DNA of 24,202 nucleotides from Caryophanales bacterium UBA6768 (lineage in GTDB: Bacteria; Bacillota; Bacilli; Bacillales_D; Amphibacillaceae). This document shows positions 1-8,131 of this stretch, piece after piece (the first letter of the stretch is position 1; every line of letters starts with the position of its first letter). The stretch spans positions 5,268-29,469 of the forward strand of contig DKGO01000052.1 in the NCBI GenBank assembly GCA_002453315.1, in the 5' to 3' direction. The notes beneath the pieces are model-generated. The model was not told where the DNA came from and did no database searches. It saw only the letters and a program-made list of their open reading frames with translations. Position numbers and translations under genes: made by a program.

Positions 1-669
1 ATGTTTGTTTTAATGCACCCAACCCTTGCACAACAATCAGGTTTAGTTGGAGCAAAAGCGCAAATTGCTGGTGAAGCCAATTGGACGGCTTATTTTGTAC
101 TCCACGCACAAATGATTGGAATTGGAGGATTAATTATATTTGGTTTTATAATGAGTTGGGTGTTTGGGAGAGAGTTCACAGATCAAACTGTGAAGGATTT
201 GCTCATACTTCCTTACTCTAGGGCAATCATTGTCATGGCAAAATTTTTAACTGTTGTTTTTACGTGTATTTTGTTAAGTGTATACATTGTTGTTTTAGGA
301 ACGGCAATTGGTCTAGTAATTGGACTTCCAGGATGGAATATTGAGGCACTAAAATTAGGAATACCTTTATTTTCTATTGTCACTTTAATGACAATTTTAG
401 TCAGTACTCCTGTTGCTTTTTTCGCTAGTTACGGTAGGGGTTATCTCGCACCACTAGGATATGTCATTGTCACATTAGTCATCGCACAAATTATCGCAGC
501 CATCGGATATGGTGACTTTTTCCCTTGGTCAATTCCAGCAATTGTCAGTGGGATTGAAGGCACACCAGTGCCTCTGCAATGGAGTCAATTTCTAATCATT
601 TTTATTACAAGTATTGTCGGAGTACTTGGGACGTTAAACTGGTGGTTATTCGCCGATCAACATGAATGA
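1..669 (+). CDS. ABC-2 type transporter permease subunit (5' end outside window)
   Basis: Membrane permease of an ABC exporter, probably BcrB/ABC2_membrane_4-like; its ATPase partner is not in the window. The 222 visible residues hold about five hydrophobic segments: roughly residues 36-55, 80-105, 120-142, 150-168 and 195-216. Between the first two is the charged cytoplasmic stretch FGREFTDQTVKDLLILPYSR. This G-R-E-F/T-x-D-Q-T-x-K-D-L-L pattern is typical of the loop after TM2 in bacitracin-type permeases. Family members are about 230-260 residues and begin with a cytoplasmic segment and TM1, which are missing here. The ATG at base 1 is therefore probably internal and the gene is cut by the window edge. 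It converges on pdp. Substrate unknown. Confidence 0.8.
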   Translation: MFVLMHPTLAQQSGLVGAKAQIAGEANWTAYFVLHAQMIGIGGLIIFGFIMSWVFGREFTDQTVKDLLILPYSRAIIVMAKFLTVVFTCILLSVYIVVLGTAIGLVIGLPGWNIEALKLGIPLFSIVTLMTILVSTPVAFFASYGRGYLAPLGYVIVTLVIAQIIAAIGYGDFFPWSIPAIVSGIEGTPVPLQWSQFLIIFITSIVGVLGTLNWWLFADQHE

Positions 670-729
670 AATTTTTAAGTTATTAATTTCAATAGTGTAG
701 TTAAGAAGTTAAATAGACCTTTCATTCCC

Positions 730-813
730 GGTTACATTAATTTCCGTAGCAAGTGGGAATTGAAACAGCTTGGTTGCATGAATTTCCGTGGTAAGTGGGA
801 ATGAAAACTGTGC
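730..813. repeat. 42-bp tandem repeat, two copies, with flanking inverted repeat
   Basis: Copy 1 is 730-771 and copy 2 is 772-813. The first 31 positions of each match GGTTRCATKAATTTCCGT followed by RGYAAGTGGGAAT, with 4 differences; the last 11 drift through a one-base shift. A 10-bp inverted repeat, TTTCATTCCC at 720-729 and GGGAATGAAA at 797-806, brackets the locus. It fills most of the gap between the convergent permease and pdp genes. There is no T-run typical of a terminator and no credible reading frame. Confidence 0.75.
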
Positions 814-858
814 TTCGCCTATTTAAATATCATTGTAAAATTCGTTTCCGAACAAAGC

Positions 859-2160
859 TTAATCGATAACATCCAAAATCAAGGGATAATCTACCCGATT
901 ATCTGAAAACGATATATATTGTAGTAATTGTTCCCCCACTTGTTGTCCATGGGACATTTCATTCGTATGAATCGTCATGAGTGGTTCGCCAACTTTAACG
1001 TAATCGCCAATTTTTTTATGTAAAATAATTCCGACAGCTAAGTCAATCTCATCGTCCATTGTTTTTCTACCTGCCCCCAACTGAACAGATGCCTTACCGA
1101 ATGCCTCTGCTTCCATCTTAGAAATATATCCAGACATCTCTGACCTTACTTCAACCTGATACTTGGCTTTCGGCAACAAATCTGAATGATGAATAAAAGC
1201 TGAATTACCACCTTGACCTTCAATAAATTTTTTAAAATGAGCAATTGCTTTTCCATTTTTCATACTTTCTTCTAATAGTAACCTTGCTTCTGTAAACGAG
1301 GAAGCCCTTCCAGCTAGAACGACCATGTGAGTGCCTAACGTTAAACAGAGCTCAGTCAAATCAATAGGCCCTACCCCTTGTAAAACATCAACCGTTTCAG
1401 CAATTTCTAGCGCATTGCCAATCGCATAGCCTAACGGTTGGTCCATATTTGTTAAGACTGCCACGGTTTCTTTTCCATTAGCATTCCCAATACTAACCAT
1501 CGTTTCAGCCAACAATTTTGCTTCCTTAAAAGTTTTCATAAATGTTCCTGAACCGACCTTCACATCGAGCAAAATTTTGTCAGTACCTGATGCAATTTTT
1601 TTACTCATAATGGAGCTTGCAATCAGAGGTATGGACACTTCCGTAGCTGTGACATCCCGTAAACTATAAAGCAACTTATCAGCAGGGGCCAAGTTTGTAG
1701 ATTGGCCAACAACAGCGACACCATATTCATTCACTAATTGAACAAATTTATCATTAGAAATTTCTACTTGAAATCCTTCAATTGATTCCAATTTGTCGAT
1801 CGTCCCACCAGTAAAGCCTAATCCACGACCACTCATTTTGGGAACAGTAACACCGACAGAAGCGACTAATGCTGATAAAGAAATTGTCGTTGAATCACCA
1901 ACTCCACCAGTAGAATGCTTGTCAACCTTCACTTGGGCAATATGCGACAAATCAACTGTTTCACCTGAATCTACCATGGCCCTCGTTAATATCGCACTTT
2001 CTTCCAACGACATTCCCTGAAAATAAATAGCCATTAATAATGCACTTGCCTGATAGTCAGGAATGTGCCCGCTTGTGTACCCTTCAATAAAAAAATAGAT
2101 TTCATCTGTCGACAAAGCATGTCCATCACGCTTTTTGGCAATCACATCATACATACGCAA
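859..2160 (-). CDS. pdp: Pyrimidine-nucleoside phosphorylase
   Basis: Cytosolic enzyme that splits uridine, deoxyuridine and thymidine with phosphate, giving the base and (deoxy)ribose-1-phosphate. Visible signatures are the phosphate-binding KVDKHSTGGVGD (about residues 78-89) and SGRGLGFTGGTIDKLESI (about 110-127). Both are hallmarks of the thymidine/pyrimidine phosphorylase family, with an N-terminal helical domain and a C-terminal alpha/beta domain. I chose the TTG at 2160: AGAGGTG lies 7 bases upstream and the protein begins MRMYDVIAKK at 433 residues, the usual length. A longer frame opens at a TTG at 2166 but its spacing is only 1 base. It lies about 20 bp behind deoB, so its sugar-phosphate product feeds the neighbouring enzyme. 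Confidence 0.95.
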   Translation of the reverse strand: MRMYDVIAKKRDGHALSTDEIYFFIEGYTSGHIPDYQASALLMAIYFQGMSLEESAILTRAMVDSGETVDLSHIAQVKVDKHSTGGVGDSTTISLSALVASVGVTVPKMSGRGLGFTGGTIDKLESIEGFQVEISNDKFVQLVNEYGVAVVGQSTNLAPADKLLYSLRDVTATEVSIPLIASSIMSKKIASGTDKILLDVKVGSGTFMKTFKEAKLLAETMVSIGNANGKETVAVLTNMDQPLGYAIGNALEIAETVDVLQGVGPIDLTELCLTLGTHMVVLAGRASSFTEARLLLEESMKNGKAIAHFKKFIEGQGGNSAFIHHSDLLPKAKYQVEVRSEMSGYISKMEAEAFGKASVQLGAGRKTMDDEIDLAVGIILHKKIGDYVKVGEPLMTIHTNEMSHGQQVGEQLLQYISFSDNRVDYPLILDVID

Positions 2161-2181
2161 AACCAAACACCTCTTTTATTT

Positions 2182-3363
2182 TCATTCACTGATTTCTAGT
2201 AAAAAACTTGTCCCTGCTGTATCTAACTGAACTGAAAAGTTTTCGGCAATCGTTGCACCAACATCAGCAAATGTTTGTCTAGTAGCTATTGGTCCCCCTA
2301 CTTTAACTTGACGATGATAAACAATCAAAGGCACCATTTCCCTCGTATGATCGGTCCCGGTAAATGTCGGATCATTCCCGTGATCTGCTGTCATTATTAA
2401 AAGATCATCCTCTTTTAATTCTGGTAAAAATTTAGTTAATCGATGATCAAAACACTCTAACGCTTTTGCATAACCGGCAGGATCCCGGCGATGGCCATAA
2501 TTTGCATCAAAATCAACTAAATTTATAAAGCATAGTCCCGAAAATGACTTATTCACCATTTCTGTTATTTTATCCATGCCATCTTCATTGTCCTTCGTTC
2601 GGATTGCTTCTGTTACTCCTGACCCGTCAAAAATATCATTAATTTTCCCTAAAGCAATGACATCTAAACCAGCTTCTGATAAAGCGTTCATCACAGTTCG
2701 ACCAAATGGTTTTAATGCATAATCATGCCGATTAGCAGTTCGCTGAAAAGCCCCTTGTTCACCAATAAATGGCCGAGCAATGACACGTCCGACTAGAAAT
2801 CGTTCATCCATCGTTAATTCCCTAGCAATTTCACAAATCGAATATAATTCTTCTAATGGGATCACTGATTCGTGGGCAGCAATTTGCAAGACAGAATCGG
2901 CAGAAGTGTAAACAATCATTGCCCCCGATTTCATATGCTGTTCACCAAGCTCCTCAATAATAACAGTGCCTGAAGCGGCGACATTTCCAATGATATCTCT
3001 ACCAGTACGTCGTGACAGCTCATTTAACAATTCCTCAGGAAATCCCTTTGGGAAAGTTTTAAAAGGTTGGGATACATGCAGTCCCGCTAATTCCCAATGT
3101 CCAGTCATCGTGTCCTTTCCCACCGATGCTTCAATCATTTTCCCAAAATATCCAAGGGGATTCTCTACTTGTTCAATACCGTCAACTGATTTTAAATGAC
3201 CAAAACCTAATGATGCTAAAGTGGGTAAATTTAATCTACCAACACGTTTGGCGATATTTCCTACTGTATCAGCACCAACATCACCATAAGACACGGCATC
3301 AGGTGCCTCACCTATTCCAACTGAATCTAAAACGATTAAAAAAATCCGCTTAAAAATTCCCAA
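2182..3363 (-). CDS. deoB: Phosphopentomutase
   Basis: Interconverts (deoxy)ribose-1-phosphate and -5-phosphate in nucleoside salvage. It is a metal-dependent alkaline-phosphatase-superfamily enzyme: the N-terminus carries [14 protein letters not shown] (first metal-site Asp), followed by the cap-domain motif [11 protein letters not shown] and the C-terminal metal ligands [21 protein letters not shown]. The frame is open to 3408, but those first 15 residues do not look like the family. The TTG at 3363 has AAAGG 9 bases upstream and gives 393 residues beginning [16 protein letters not shown], close to the B. subtilis enzyme (394). A TTG at 3372 is possible. It probably forms an operon with pdp; no punA lies between them. 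Confidence 0.95.
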   Translation of the reverse strand: MGIFKRIFLIVLDSVGIGEAPDAVSYGDVGADTVGNIAKRVGRLNLPTLASLGFGHLKSVDGIEQVENPLGYFGKMIEASVGKDTMTGHWELAGLHVSQPFKTFPKGFPEELLNELSRRTGRDIIGNVAASGTVIIEELGEQHMKSGAMIVYTSADSVLQIAAHESVIPLEELYSICEIARELTMDERFLVGRVIARPFIGEQGAFQRTANRHDYALKPFGRTVMNALSEAGLDVIALGKINDIFDGSGVTEAIRTKDNEDGMDKITEMVNKSFSGLCFINLVDFDANYGHRRDPAGYAKALECFDHRLTKFLPELKEDDLLIMTADHGNDPTFTGTDHTREMVPLIVYHRQVKVGGPIATRQTFADVGATIAENFSVQLDTAGTSFLLEISE

Positions 3364-3415
3364 TTTTGTCAACCTTTCTCCGATGACAATTTCTACAAAT
3401 AATAACATGATAAAA

Positions 3416-3471
3416 ATTATAAGGTCCCTAATTATCTAGGCATGTCCACATTCATCTGTATTGAATGGACA
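3416..3471 (-). promoter_or_regulatory. Possible deoB-pdp promoter and operator-like inverted repeat
   Basis: On the minus strand a TATAAT (3416-3421) lies about 50 bases before the deoB start. Just upstream is an imperfect inverted repeat, TGTCCATTCA (3471-3462) and TGAATGTGGACA (3454-3443), with a 7-base loop and a 2-base bulge. No good -35 sits at 16-18 bases; TGGACA is 21 bases away. The repeat is placed where a nucleoside-responsive repressor could bind, but no known operator is recognised. No T-run follows it on the minus strand, so it does not look like an xerD terminator. Confidence 0.35.
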
Positions 3472-3512
3472 AAAAGAAACTATGAAAAAGACATCCCTAC
3501 TATCCATTGCCA

Positions 3513-4406
3513 TCAAGCCCGGGGATGGTACTGCTTATACATATCTTTTAATCTCGTCTTTGTTACGTGAGTATAAATTTGTGTTGTTGAAATATCAGCA
3601 TGACCCAACATTTCCTGAACAGCCCTTAAATCGGCACCATTTTCCAATAAATGAGTCGCAAAAGAGTGACGTAACATATGTGGAGTAACAGATTTATTTA
3701 ACCCGACTTCCAAAGCAATTCCTTTTAAAATTTTCCAAAATCCTTGTCTTGATAAAGGTTTTCCTAATCGATTAACGAATAACCCCGGTTCGTCTTGATT
3801 TTTTTTAATTAAAACTGGTCTTGCATGATCTAAATAATCTTGCAAAACATCCCTCGCCACTTCACCTAGGGGGACAATTCGCTCCTTGCTCCCTTTTCCC
3901 ACACAACGAACAAATCCCATCATTAGATGAACATCAGACATTTTTAGAGAAGTCATTTCCGACACACGTAATCCCGTTGCATACATTAATTCAATCATCG
4001 CTCTATTACGAATATGTAACGGTTCCTTTCCATCATAACTGAGCAACAATTCAACCTCATCCATTTTTAAAAAACTTGGTAACGTTTTTGCTAGTTTAGG
4101 TGTTTCTATTTGTAAAGAGGCATCATGGTCAACCATTTGCTCACGAATTAAAAATTGGTGGAAAGATCTTAAGGCAGATGTGACCCTTGCTATCGTTTTA
4201 CTTGACCTTCCATCTTCTTTTAAATGAAGTAAGAAAGCGACAATGTCCCTTCGTTGGACCCGTTGCCAGTCCACAATCTGCTGAGATTTTTTAATAAATT
4301 GGACATATTGTGTTAAATCACGTCTGTAAGAGATGATTGTATTATCAGACAATCCACGTTCAATTTTTAAATAATGAAAGAAATCCTCAACAGCATCGGT
4401 TAGCAT
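3513..4406 (-). CDS. xerD: Site-specific tyrosine recombinase XerD
   Basis: Chromosome dimer resolution at dif, acting with XerC at the septum. The N-terminal SAM-like core-binding domain (about residues 3-90) is followed by the catalytic domain (about 110-295). The full tyrosine-recombinase set is visible, numbered from the first of three consecutive ATGs at 4412: Arg149 (ATGLRVSEM), Lys173 (GKGSKER), His245 and Arg248 (HMLRHSFATH), His271 (LGHADIS) and the nucleophile Tyr280 (TTQIYTH). Of the three ATGs, the third (4406) is 7 bases from AGGAG and is preferred. Its start overlaps or abuts the yqzK stop, implying translational coupling. Position next to fur/yqzK and deoB matches B. subtilis xerD (ripX) rather than codV/xerC. 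Confidence 0.95.
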   Translation of the reverse strand: MLTDAVEDFFHYLKIERGLSDNTIISYRRDLTQYVQFIKKSQQIVDWQRVQRRDIVAFLLHLKEDGRSSKTIARVTSALRSFHQFLIREQMVDHDASLQIETPKLAKTLPSFLKMDEVELLLSYDGKEPLHIRNRAMIELMYATGLRVSEMTSLKMSDVHLMMGFVRCVGKGSKERIVPLGEVARDVLQDYLDHARPVLIKKNQDEPGLFVNRLGKPLSRQGFWKILKGIALEVGLNKSVTPHMLRHSFATHLLENGADLRAVQEMLGHADISTTQIYTHVTKTRLKDMYKQYHPRA

Positions 4407-4408
4407 CA

Positions 4409-4615
4409 TCATTCTCCTAATCGTAAAAATAGATAGACTCTATCAATGAAACTATTGTTATCACTAAATACTTTCATCGCTGGACCTTCCGGCTGGTCAT
4501 ACCGATGGTATTGTTCGTATTCGGCATGCATCGCCTTTAATCCATAATAAAATAAAAATGTACAACAAACAAAAATAATAATTAGCTTACACGCATCCCA
4601 AATAATTCGTTTCAT
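4409..4615 (-). CDS. yqzK: YqzK-like small membrane protein (DUF4227 type)
   Basis: A 68-residue protein with a single N-terminal membrane segment (about residues 8-26, KLIIIFVCCTFLFYYGL) and a short hydrophilic tail ending in a helical FIDRVYLFLRLGE. Position between fur and xerD and size match the B. subtilis yqzK family. Function is unknown. Start ATG at 4615 is preceded by GGAAGGAAGGTG. Its stop region carries the AGGAG used by xerD, so the two are probably co-transcribed. A terminator separates it from fur, so a promoter is expected in 4616-4713, but none is convincing. Confidence 0.8.
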   Translation of the reverse strand: MKRIIWDACKLIIIFVCCTFLFYYGLKAMHAEYEQYHRYDQPEGPAMKVFSDNNSFIDRVYLFLRLGE

Positions 4616-4713
4616 TGTGACACCTTCCTTCCAGCTCTAATTTAGGACCATTAATCACCCTATTACTAGAAAGGTATGCCAAAATGAAGCAAATATATAC
4701 ATCAGAATAATAA

Positions 4714-4747
4714 ATGAAAAAATGACCCTAAATTTATTCGGATCATT
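4714..4747 (-). terminator. Rho-independent terminator after fur
   Basis: Minus strand: AATGATCC, an 11-base loop, GGGTCATT, then TTTT. The 8-bp stem has one G-T wobble. It begins right at the fur stop codon, separating fur from yqzK-xerD. Confidence 0.75.
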
Positions 4748-4748
4748 G

Positions 4749-5204
4749 TTAATTCACATTCACTTTTACTTTCTGACATTGTTTACAAATTCCATGAAAA
4801 GTTAATCGATGGTCCTCGACCTTAAACTGCCAATCTCTTTCCACAATTTTTTCAACGTCTACTAATAAATCATCAATAATTTCTTCCACAGAGCCACATT
4901 CACTACATACAAGGTGATGATGAAAATGCTCAATTCCCTCTTTACGTAAATCGTATCGGGACACACCATCACCAAAACTAATTTTATCAACAATTTTTAA
5001 TTCACATAACAATTCTAATGTACGATAAACCGTGGCTAAACCAATTTCAGGTGCTTTTTCTTTCACAAGAAAAAAAACTTCTTCAGCACTTAAATGATCT
5101 TCCTCACGCTCCAAAAGTACTGTTAACGTAGCCTCTCTCTGTGGAGTGAGCTTATAACCTTTAGAATGGAGTTCTTTTTTTATATCATCGATACGTTGTT
5201 TCAT
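4749..5204 (-). CDS. fur: Fur-family metal-dependent transcriptional regulator
   Basis: DNA-binding repressor sensing ferrous iron or a related metal. The N-terminal winged helix (about residues 1-85) contains KGYKLTPQREATL and GLATVYRTLELL. The dimerisation domain has the regulatory histidine cluster HFHHHLVCSECG (His93-His97, Cys100, Cys103) and a second Cys pair, Cys140/Cys143 (GICKQCQ), forming the structural zinc site. I chose ATG 5204, with GGAGGGG 7 bases upstream and 151 residues (B. subtilis Fur is 149). The frame is open to 5276 but that segment contains the promoter. Synteny (spoIIM-fur-yqzK-xerD) supports Fur rather than PerR or Zur. A Fur/Per-like box overlaps its own promoter. 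Confidence 0.93.
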   Translation of the reverse strand: MKQRIDDIKKELHSKGYKLTPQREATLTVLLEREEDHLSAEEVFFLVKEKAPEIGLATVYRTLELLCELKIVDKISFGDGVSRYDLRKEGIEHFHHHLVCSECGSVEEIIDDLLVDVEKIVERDWQFKVEDHRLTFHGICKQCQKVKVNVN

Positions 5205-5231
5205 CGTTTTACCCCTCCATCTTTCCCTTTT

Positions 5232-5275
5232 ATTATAGAGGAAAGATGAAACAACTGTCAAAATAATTGTTATCA
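5232..5275 (-). promoter_or_regulatory. fur promoter (sigma-A) with Fur/Per box
   Basis: Minus strand: -35 TTGACA (5261-5256), 18-base spacer, -10 TATAAT (5237-5232), both perfect consensus. Overlapping the first base of the -35 and running upstream is TGATAACAATTATTT (5275-5261), a near match to the 7-1-7 box TGATAATNATTATCA; it also resembles the Per box. The geometry fits autoregulation by Fur or control by PerR, as known for B. subtilis fur; which one binds cannot be read from the site. Confidence 0.8.
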
Positions 5276-5320
5276 ATTAGATTTAATAATAAATATTAAA
5301 TTATAATTATTATAAATAAA

Positions 5321-5986
5321 TTATATAAAAATGTTACTCCATATCAGAGAAAAACTAACTTTCATCACCATTTTTAACACTTCATTTGAAATAAATGTCT
5401 CCAGTAATGTACTAATAAATGCGAAAAAACAAAGGATTGCATAAATAAATGTATATTGTGCCATTGGCTTACCAATCGAGCCTCTTGTACTTTGTCCAAC
5501 TATTTTACGTAATATATTAATGGAAAAAATCATTGAGATGCTTGCAGCAAATAAGTATACCGGAACGATAATAATATTTTGTGGGGCAATAGATAAAGTT
5601 GCAATGAGCAACCCTTGCCACCCTAGTTGATTGACGATAAATCCGACTGAAAAACCAATTGCTAAGCCTTTAATAAAAACTAACAACCAAATGATTGGAA
5701 TACCAATAATTGTTAATCCTAACAAAAATAACACGAACAAATATTTTATATGGAAAGAAAAACTCTGCTTTAAAATCGCCATTCTTTCAATCTCTTGTTC
5801 ATTCATTAAACTATTCAAAAAATTTTCAAACTGAAAGTAAATATCCTGCTTTTGAATAAATGACATACTATTAACGATAATTGCCCCAAAAATGATGCCA
5901 ATAAAAAATAACGTTACAATAAAAATATAAACAGTCAAGTGGTCCCGTATATGGTTCAATAATTGATGATCATTTCTACGCATCAT
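5321..5986 (-). CDS. spoIIM: Stage II sporulation protein M
   Basis: Integral membrane protein of the SpoIID-SpoIIM-SpoIIP complex, which remodels septal peptidoglycan and drives engulfment in the mother cell. It has 221 residues (B. subtilis about 214), with about five membrane segments: roughly 18-40, 80-110, 112-135, 138-165 and 178-200. Family-like stretches include FIKGLAIGFSVGF and LSIAPQNIIIVPVYL. Start ATG at 5986 has GGAGG 5 bases upstream (a second ATG follows immediately). Its position between fur and the nudF cluster is the B. subtilis arrangement. A sigma-E-like promoter lies just upstream. Confidence 0.92.
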   Translation of the reverse strand: MMRRNDHQLLNHIRDHLTVYIFIVTLFFIGIIFGAIIVNSMSFIQKQDIYFQFENFLNSLMNEQEIERMAILKQSFSFHIKYLFVLFLLGLTIIGIPIIWLLVFIKGLAIGFSVGFIVNQLGWQGLLIATLSIAPQNIIIVPVYLFAASISMIFSINILRKIVGQSTRGSIGKPMAQYTFIYAILCFFAFISTLLETFISNEVLKMVMKVSFSLIWSNIFI

Positions 5987-6017
5987 AATCCTCCATCTAT
6001 TAAATGATTTATTTTAA

Positions 6018-6047
6018 TAGATATGAAAGGTAGATAGGATTCATGAC
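6018..6047 (-). promoter_or_regulatory. Possible sigma-E promoter of spoIIM
   Basis: Minus strand: GTCATGAA (6047-6040), 14-base spacer, CATATCTA (6025-6018). The sigma-E consensus is GKCATATT, 13-15 bases, CATACAMT, so the match is partial but the spacing is right. Predicted start is near 6011, about 25 bases before the spoIIM start. spoIIM is known to be mother-cell (sigma-E) expressed in B. subtilis. Confidence 0.45.
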
Positions 6048-6058
6048 TACTTCAATAA

Positions 6059-7231
6059 TTATTTTGTTTTAACATGACCGTATTTCCCACCACCACCAGC
6101 TTCAACCTGCAGTTGTCCCTTTCTCATTGCCAAAATTATTTCTGTTAACTTATCAGGCAAGACTTCCCTAAGTTTTTCATCTGGCACATAGTGAATAATA
6201 TTCATTTCAGTTGAGAAAAAATTTAGTAGTTTTTCAAATGTCTTCGGCCCTAGACCTGGTAAATAATCAAGTGGTACTTGATATAAGTATGGTGGTCTTT
6301 CCCTAGATGATCCACTTTCTGAAGCCAATTGGTTAATACGATCAAAAACCCCATTAATAATTTTGGTCCCTTGACAATGGGGACATGACGAAGATTGAAA
6401 AGTGACTGGTGCGAAACATTGCTGACAAACCGTTGTATAATATTTCCCTAATTTAGGATTCATCCCATAATTCGCCAATACCCTTCGTCCCCCATCGTTT
6501 TTTAATGCAGCATGAAATTCATTAAATGAAGGGGTTGCCATTGTAATTTGTTGATATTCCCGTCCAATTTTTCCCAAAGAATGACTGTCAGAGTTTGTTA
6601 AAAAAGTAAATTGATGCAGTTCGGCAATTTGATCCGCCATTTCTGTATCCGAGCTAAGCCCAAGTTCAACAGCATCAATGAGATCTGGATCGAATACTTC
6701 TAATAAGGAATGTTTAACACCTTTTCCATATAAACTTTTAAATGGAGTAAAAATATGGGCTGGAATAAATAAACCATCTAATTCCTTAACTTTTTCCTGT
6801 AAATCCTTCGCCGTACCATAATACCGTTGGGAACTAAGCGTTATATTTTTCATCCGCTTCGAAAGCCACTTACTGAATTGATGCATATGTGCCAAAGTAG
6901 GAAAAAAACATAATGCATGAATCGGTCCATGACAATTGTCATCATAAATTTCAATTTCCGAACCTAGTAAAAGTGTCACATCCTCGAAACGAATCCCACC
7001 GTCCTGTAATTCTTCCGCTTCACCTTGTTGAATTAGCTGAATGAGTTCCTCCTGTACCGCCGGAGACTGACAATCAATCACACCAATAAGATCCATCCCT
7101 TTACGACGGCTTGCCTCTTTTAACACATTTGTCATCGTAAGATTTTTTGAGGCAGTAATTTTTACAGGTTTATTATAAATATCACGACCGATATGAATGT
7201 GCATATCAGCAAAATAATTGTTAAGCATCAT
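6059..7231 (-). CDS. Endonuclease Q-like PHP-domain protein
   Basis: A 390-residue protein of the PHP family represented by TIGR00375. Archaeal and some Bacillus members are endonuclease Q, which cuts 5' of deaminated bases and abasic sites. The PHP domain (about 1-260) shows metal-ligand motifs DMHIHIGRD (Asp9, His11, His13), GSEIEIYDD (Glu92), PAHIFTPF (His159) and NSDSHSLG (Asp215, His217). A four-Cys zinc element follows, Cys269/Cys272 and Cys283/Cys286, then a C-terminal helical part with LPGLGPKTFEKLL, which resembles a helix-hairpin-helix. Its ATG at 7231 overlaps the nudF stop (ATGA), with AAAGGG upstream, so the two are coupled. EndoQ activity is inferred from family and domain order. 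Confidence 0.82.
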   Translation of the reverse strand: MMLNNYFADMHIHIGRDIYNKPVKITASKNLTMTNVLKEASRRKGMDLIGVIDCQSPAVQEELIQLIQQGEAEELQDGGIRFEDVTLLLGSEIEIYDDNCHGPIHALCFFPTLAHMHQFSKWLSKRMKNITLSSQRYYGTAKDLQEKVKELDGLFIPAHIFTPFKSLYGKGVKHSLLEVFDPDLIDAVELGLSSDTEMADQIAELHQFTFLTNSDSHSLGKIGREYQQITMATPSFNEFHAALKNDGGRRVLANYGMNPKLGKYYTTVCQQCFAPVTFQSSSCPHCQGTKIINGVFDRINQLASESGSSRERPPYLYQVPLDYLPGLGPKTFEKLLNFFSTEMNIIHYVPDEKLREVLPDKLTEIILAMRKGQLQVEAGGGGKYGHVKTK

Positions 7232-7776
7232 ATCTTCATTCCCTTTAATTTTAAATATGTGATGGCATACATTGTTTTTGCATCATAAATTTTTTTCCCA
7301 TTGATCAATTGTTCTGCTTGGTCCAAAGTAAGTTCATGGATTTCAACAAACTCATCCTCATCACCTGGAATAGTTTGTTGTAGCCTCTTTAATTGGTTAG
7401 TAAAATATAAATGAATCATTTCATCAGCAAAACCAGGTGAAGTATAAAAGGAAGCAACAAGTTCTAACTGGTCTGTCGTATACCCTGTCTCCTCTTCCAA
7501 TTCACGAACTGCTGTAATTTCCGGCTTTTCATTCGGTTCTATTTTTCCGGCAGGAATTTCAATGAGTGATCGTTCTAGTGGTTTACGATATTGCTCAACA
7601 AAAATTATTTTATTATCTTCTGTTATCGGGATGATTGCTACAGCCCCAGGATGTTTCACAATTTCCCGTCTTGACTTATTCCCATCTGGAAGTAATACAT
7701 CATCAACTTGTACATCAATAATTTTTCCATTAAAAATCGACCTAGAACTAATTGTCTTTTCATAAAATTTATCCAT
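7228..7776 (-). CDS. nudF: ADP-ribose pyrophosphatase (Nudix hydrolase)
   Basis: Hydrolyses ADP-ribose to AMP and ribose-5-phosphate. The complete Nudix box GKIEPNE...RELEEETGY fits G-x5-E-x7-R-E-U-x-E-E-x-G-U at about residues 76-98. It is preceded by FVEQYRKPLERSLIEIPAGK, typical of the ADP-ribose subfamily. Length 182 (B. subtilis NudF about 185). Start ATG at 7776 has AAAGGA about 11 bases upstream. First gene of the minus-strand run through pdp; its stop overlaps the start of the PHP nuclease gene, pairing nucleotide sanitation with DNA repair. No convincing promoter was found in 7777-7870. Confidence 0.93.
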   Translation of the reverse strand: MDKFYEKTISSRSIFNGKIIDVQVDDVLLPDGNKSRREIVKHPGAVAIIPITEDNKIIFVEQYRKPLERSLIEIPAGKIEPNEKPEITAVRELEEETGYTTDQLELVASFYTSPGFADEMIHLYFTNQLKRLQQTIPGDEDEFVEIHELTLDQAEQLINGKKIYDAKTMYAITYLKLKGMKI

Positions 7777-7866
7777 TAACCGTTATTTCCTTTCTTGTCT
7801 TGGAGAACGTATTAATTTGATTGTTTTATTATCAGTTTAACTATTATTATGAGTGATTTTATTCTG

Positions 7867-7969
7867 TTTAAATGCGAAATCATAGTTTATGTGCGGTAAA
7901 CACGCATTTATGTGCGGTAAATCAATGTTTATAAGTGATCAACTTGTGTTTAACATTTCATTTACATAA
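7867..7969. repeat. 21-bp-periodic tandem repeat in the nudF-SDR intergenic region
   Basis: Units start at 7886, 7907, 7928 and 7949, exactly 21 bases apart. The first two share TTTATGTGCGGTAAA; the third (TTTATAAGTGATCAA) and fourth (TTTAACATTT...) are progressively decayed. A related TTTAAATGCGAAAT begins at 7867. The array lies in the 355-bp gap 7777-8131, which otherwise shows only AT-rich sequence and a poor promoter candidate (TTGATG, 17 bases, TATTAC) in front of the SDR gene. Confidence 0.75.
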
Positions 7970-8131
7970 AAACTTGAATTAAATCACAATAAACCTATTT
8001 TAACATAAGATTTGATGATTTTGTCCGAAATCATTGAGTCAACTTGATGACTTCACTTAAAACCCTTATTACTATACCCCTTTAAATTAAATGCCAACTT
8101 TTGGTACACTTAAATAAATGGGGTGGTTTGC

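Noticed and set aside
3443..3471. Terminator after xerD
   Set aside because: The inverted repeat has a 2-base bulge and no T-run after it on the minus strand; the A-run is on the wrong side.
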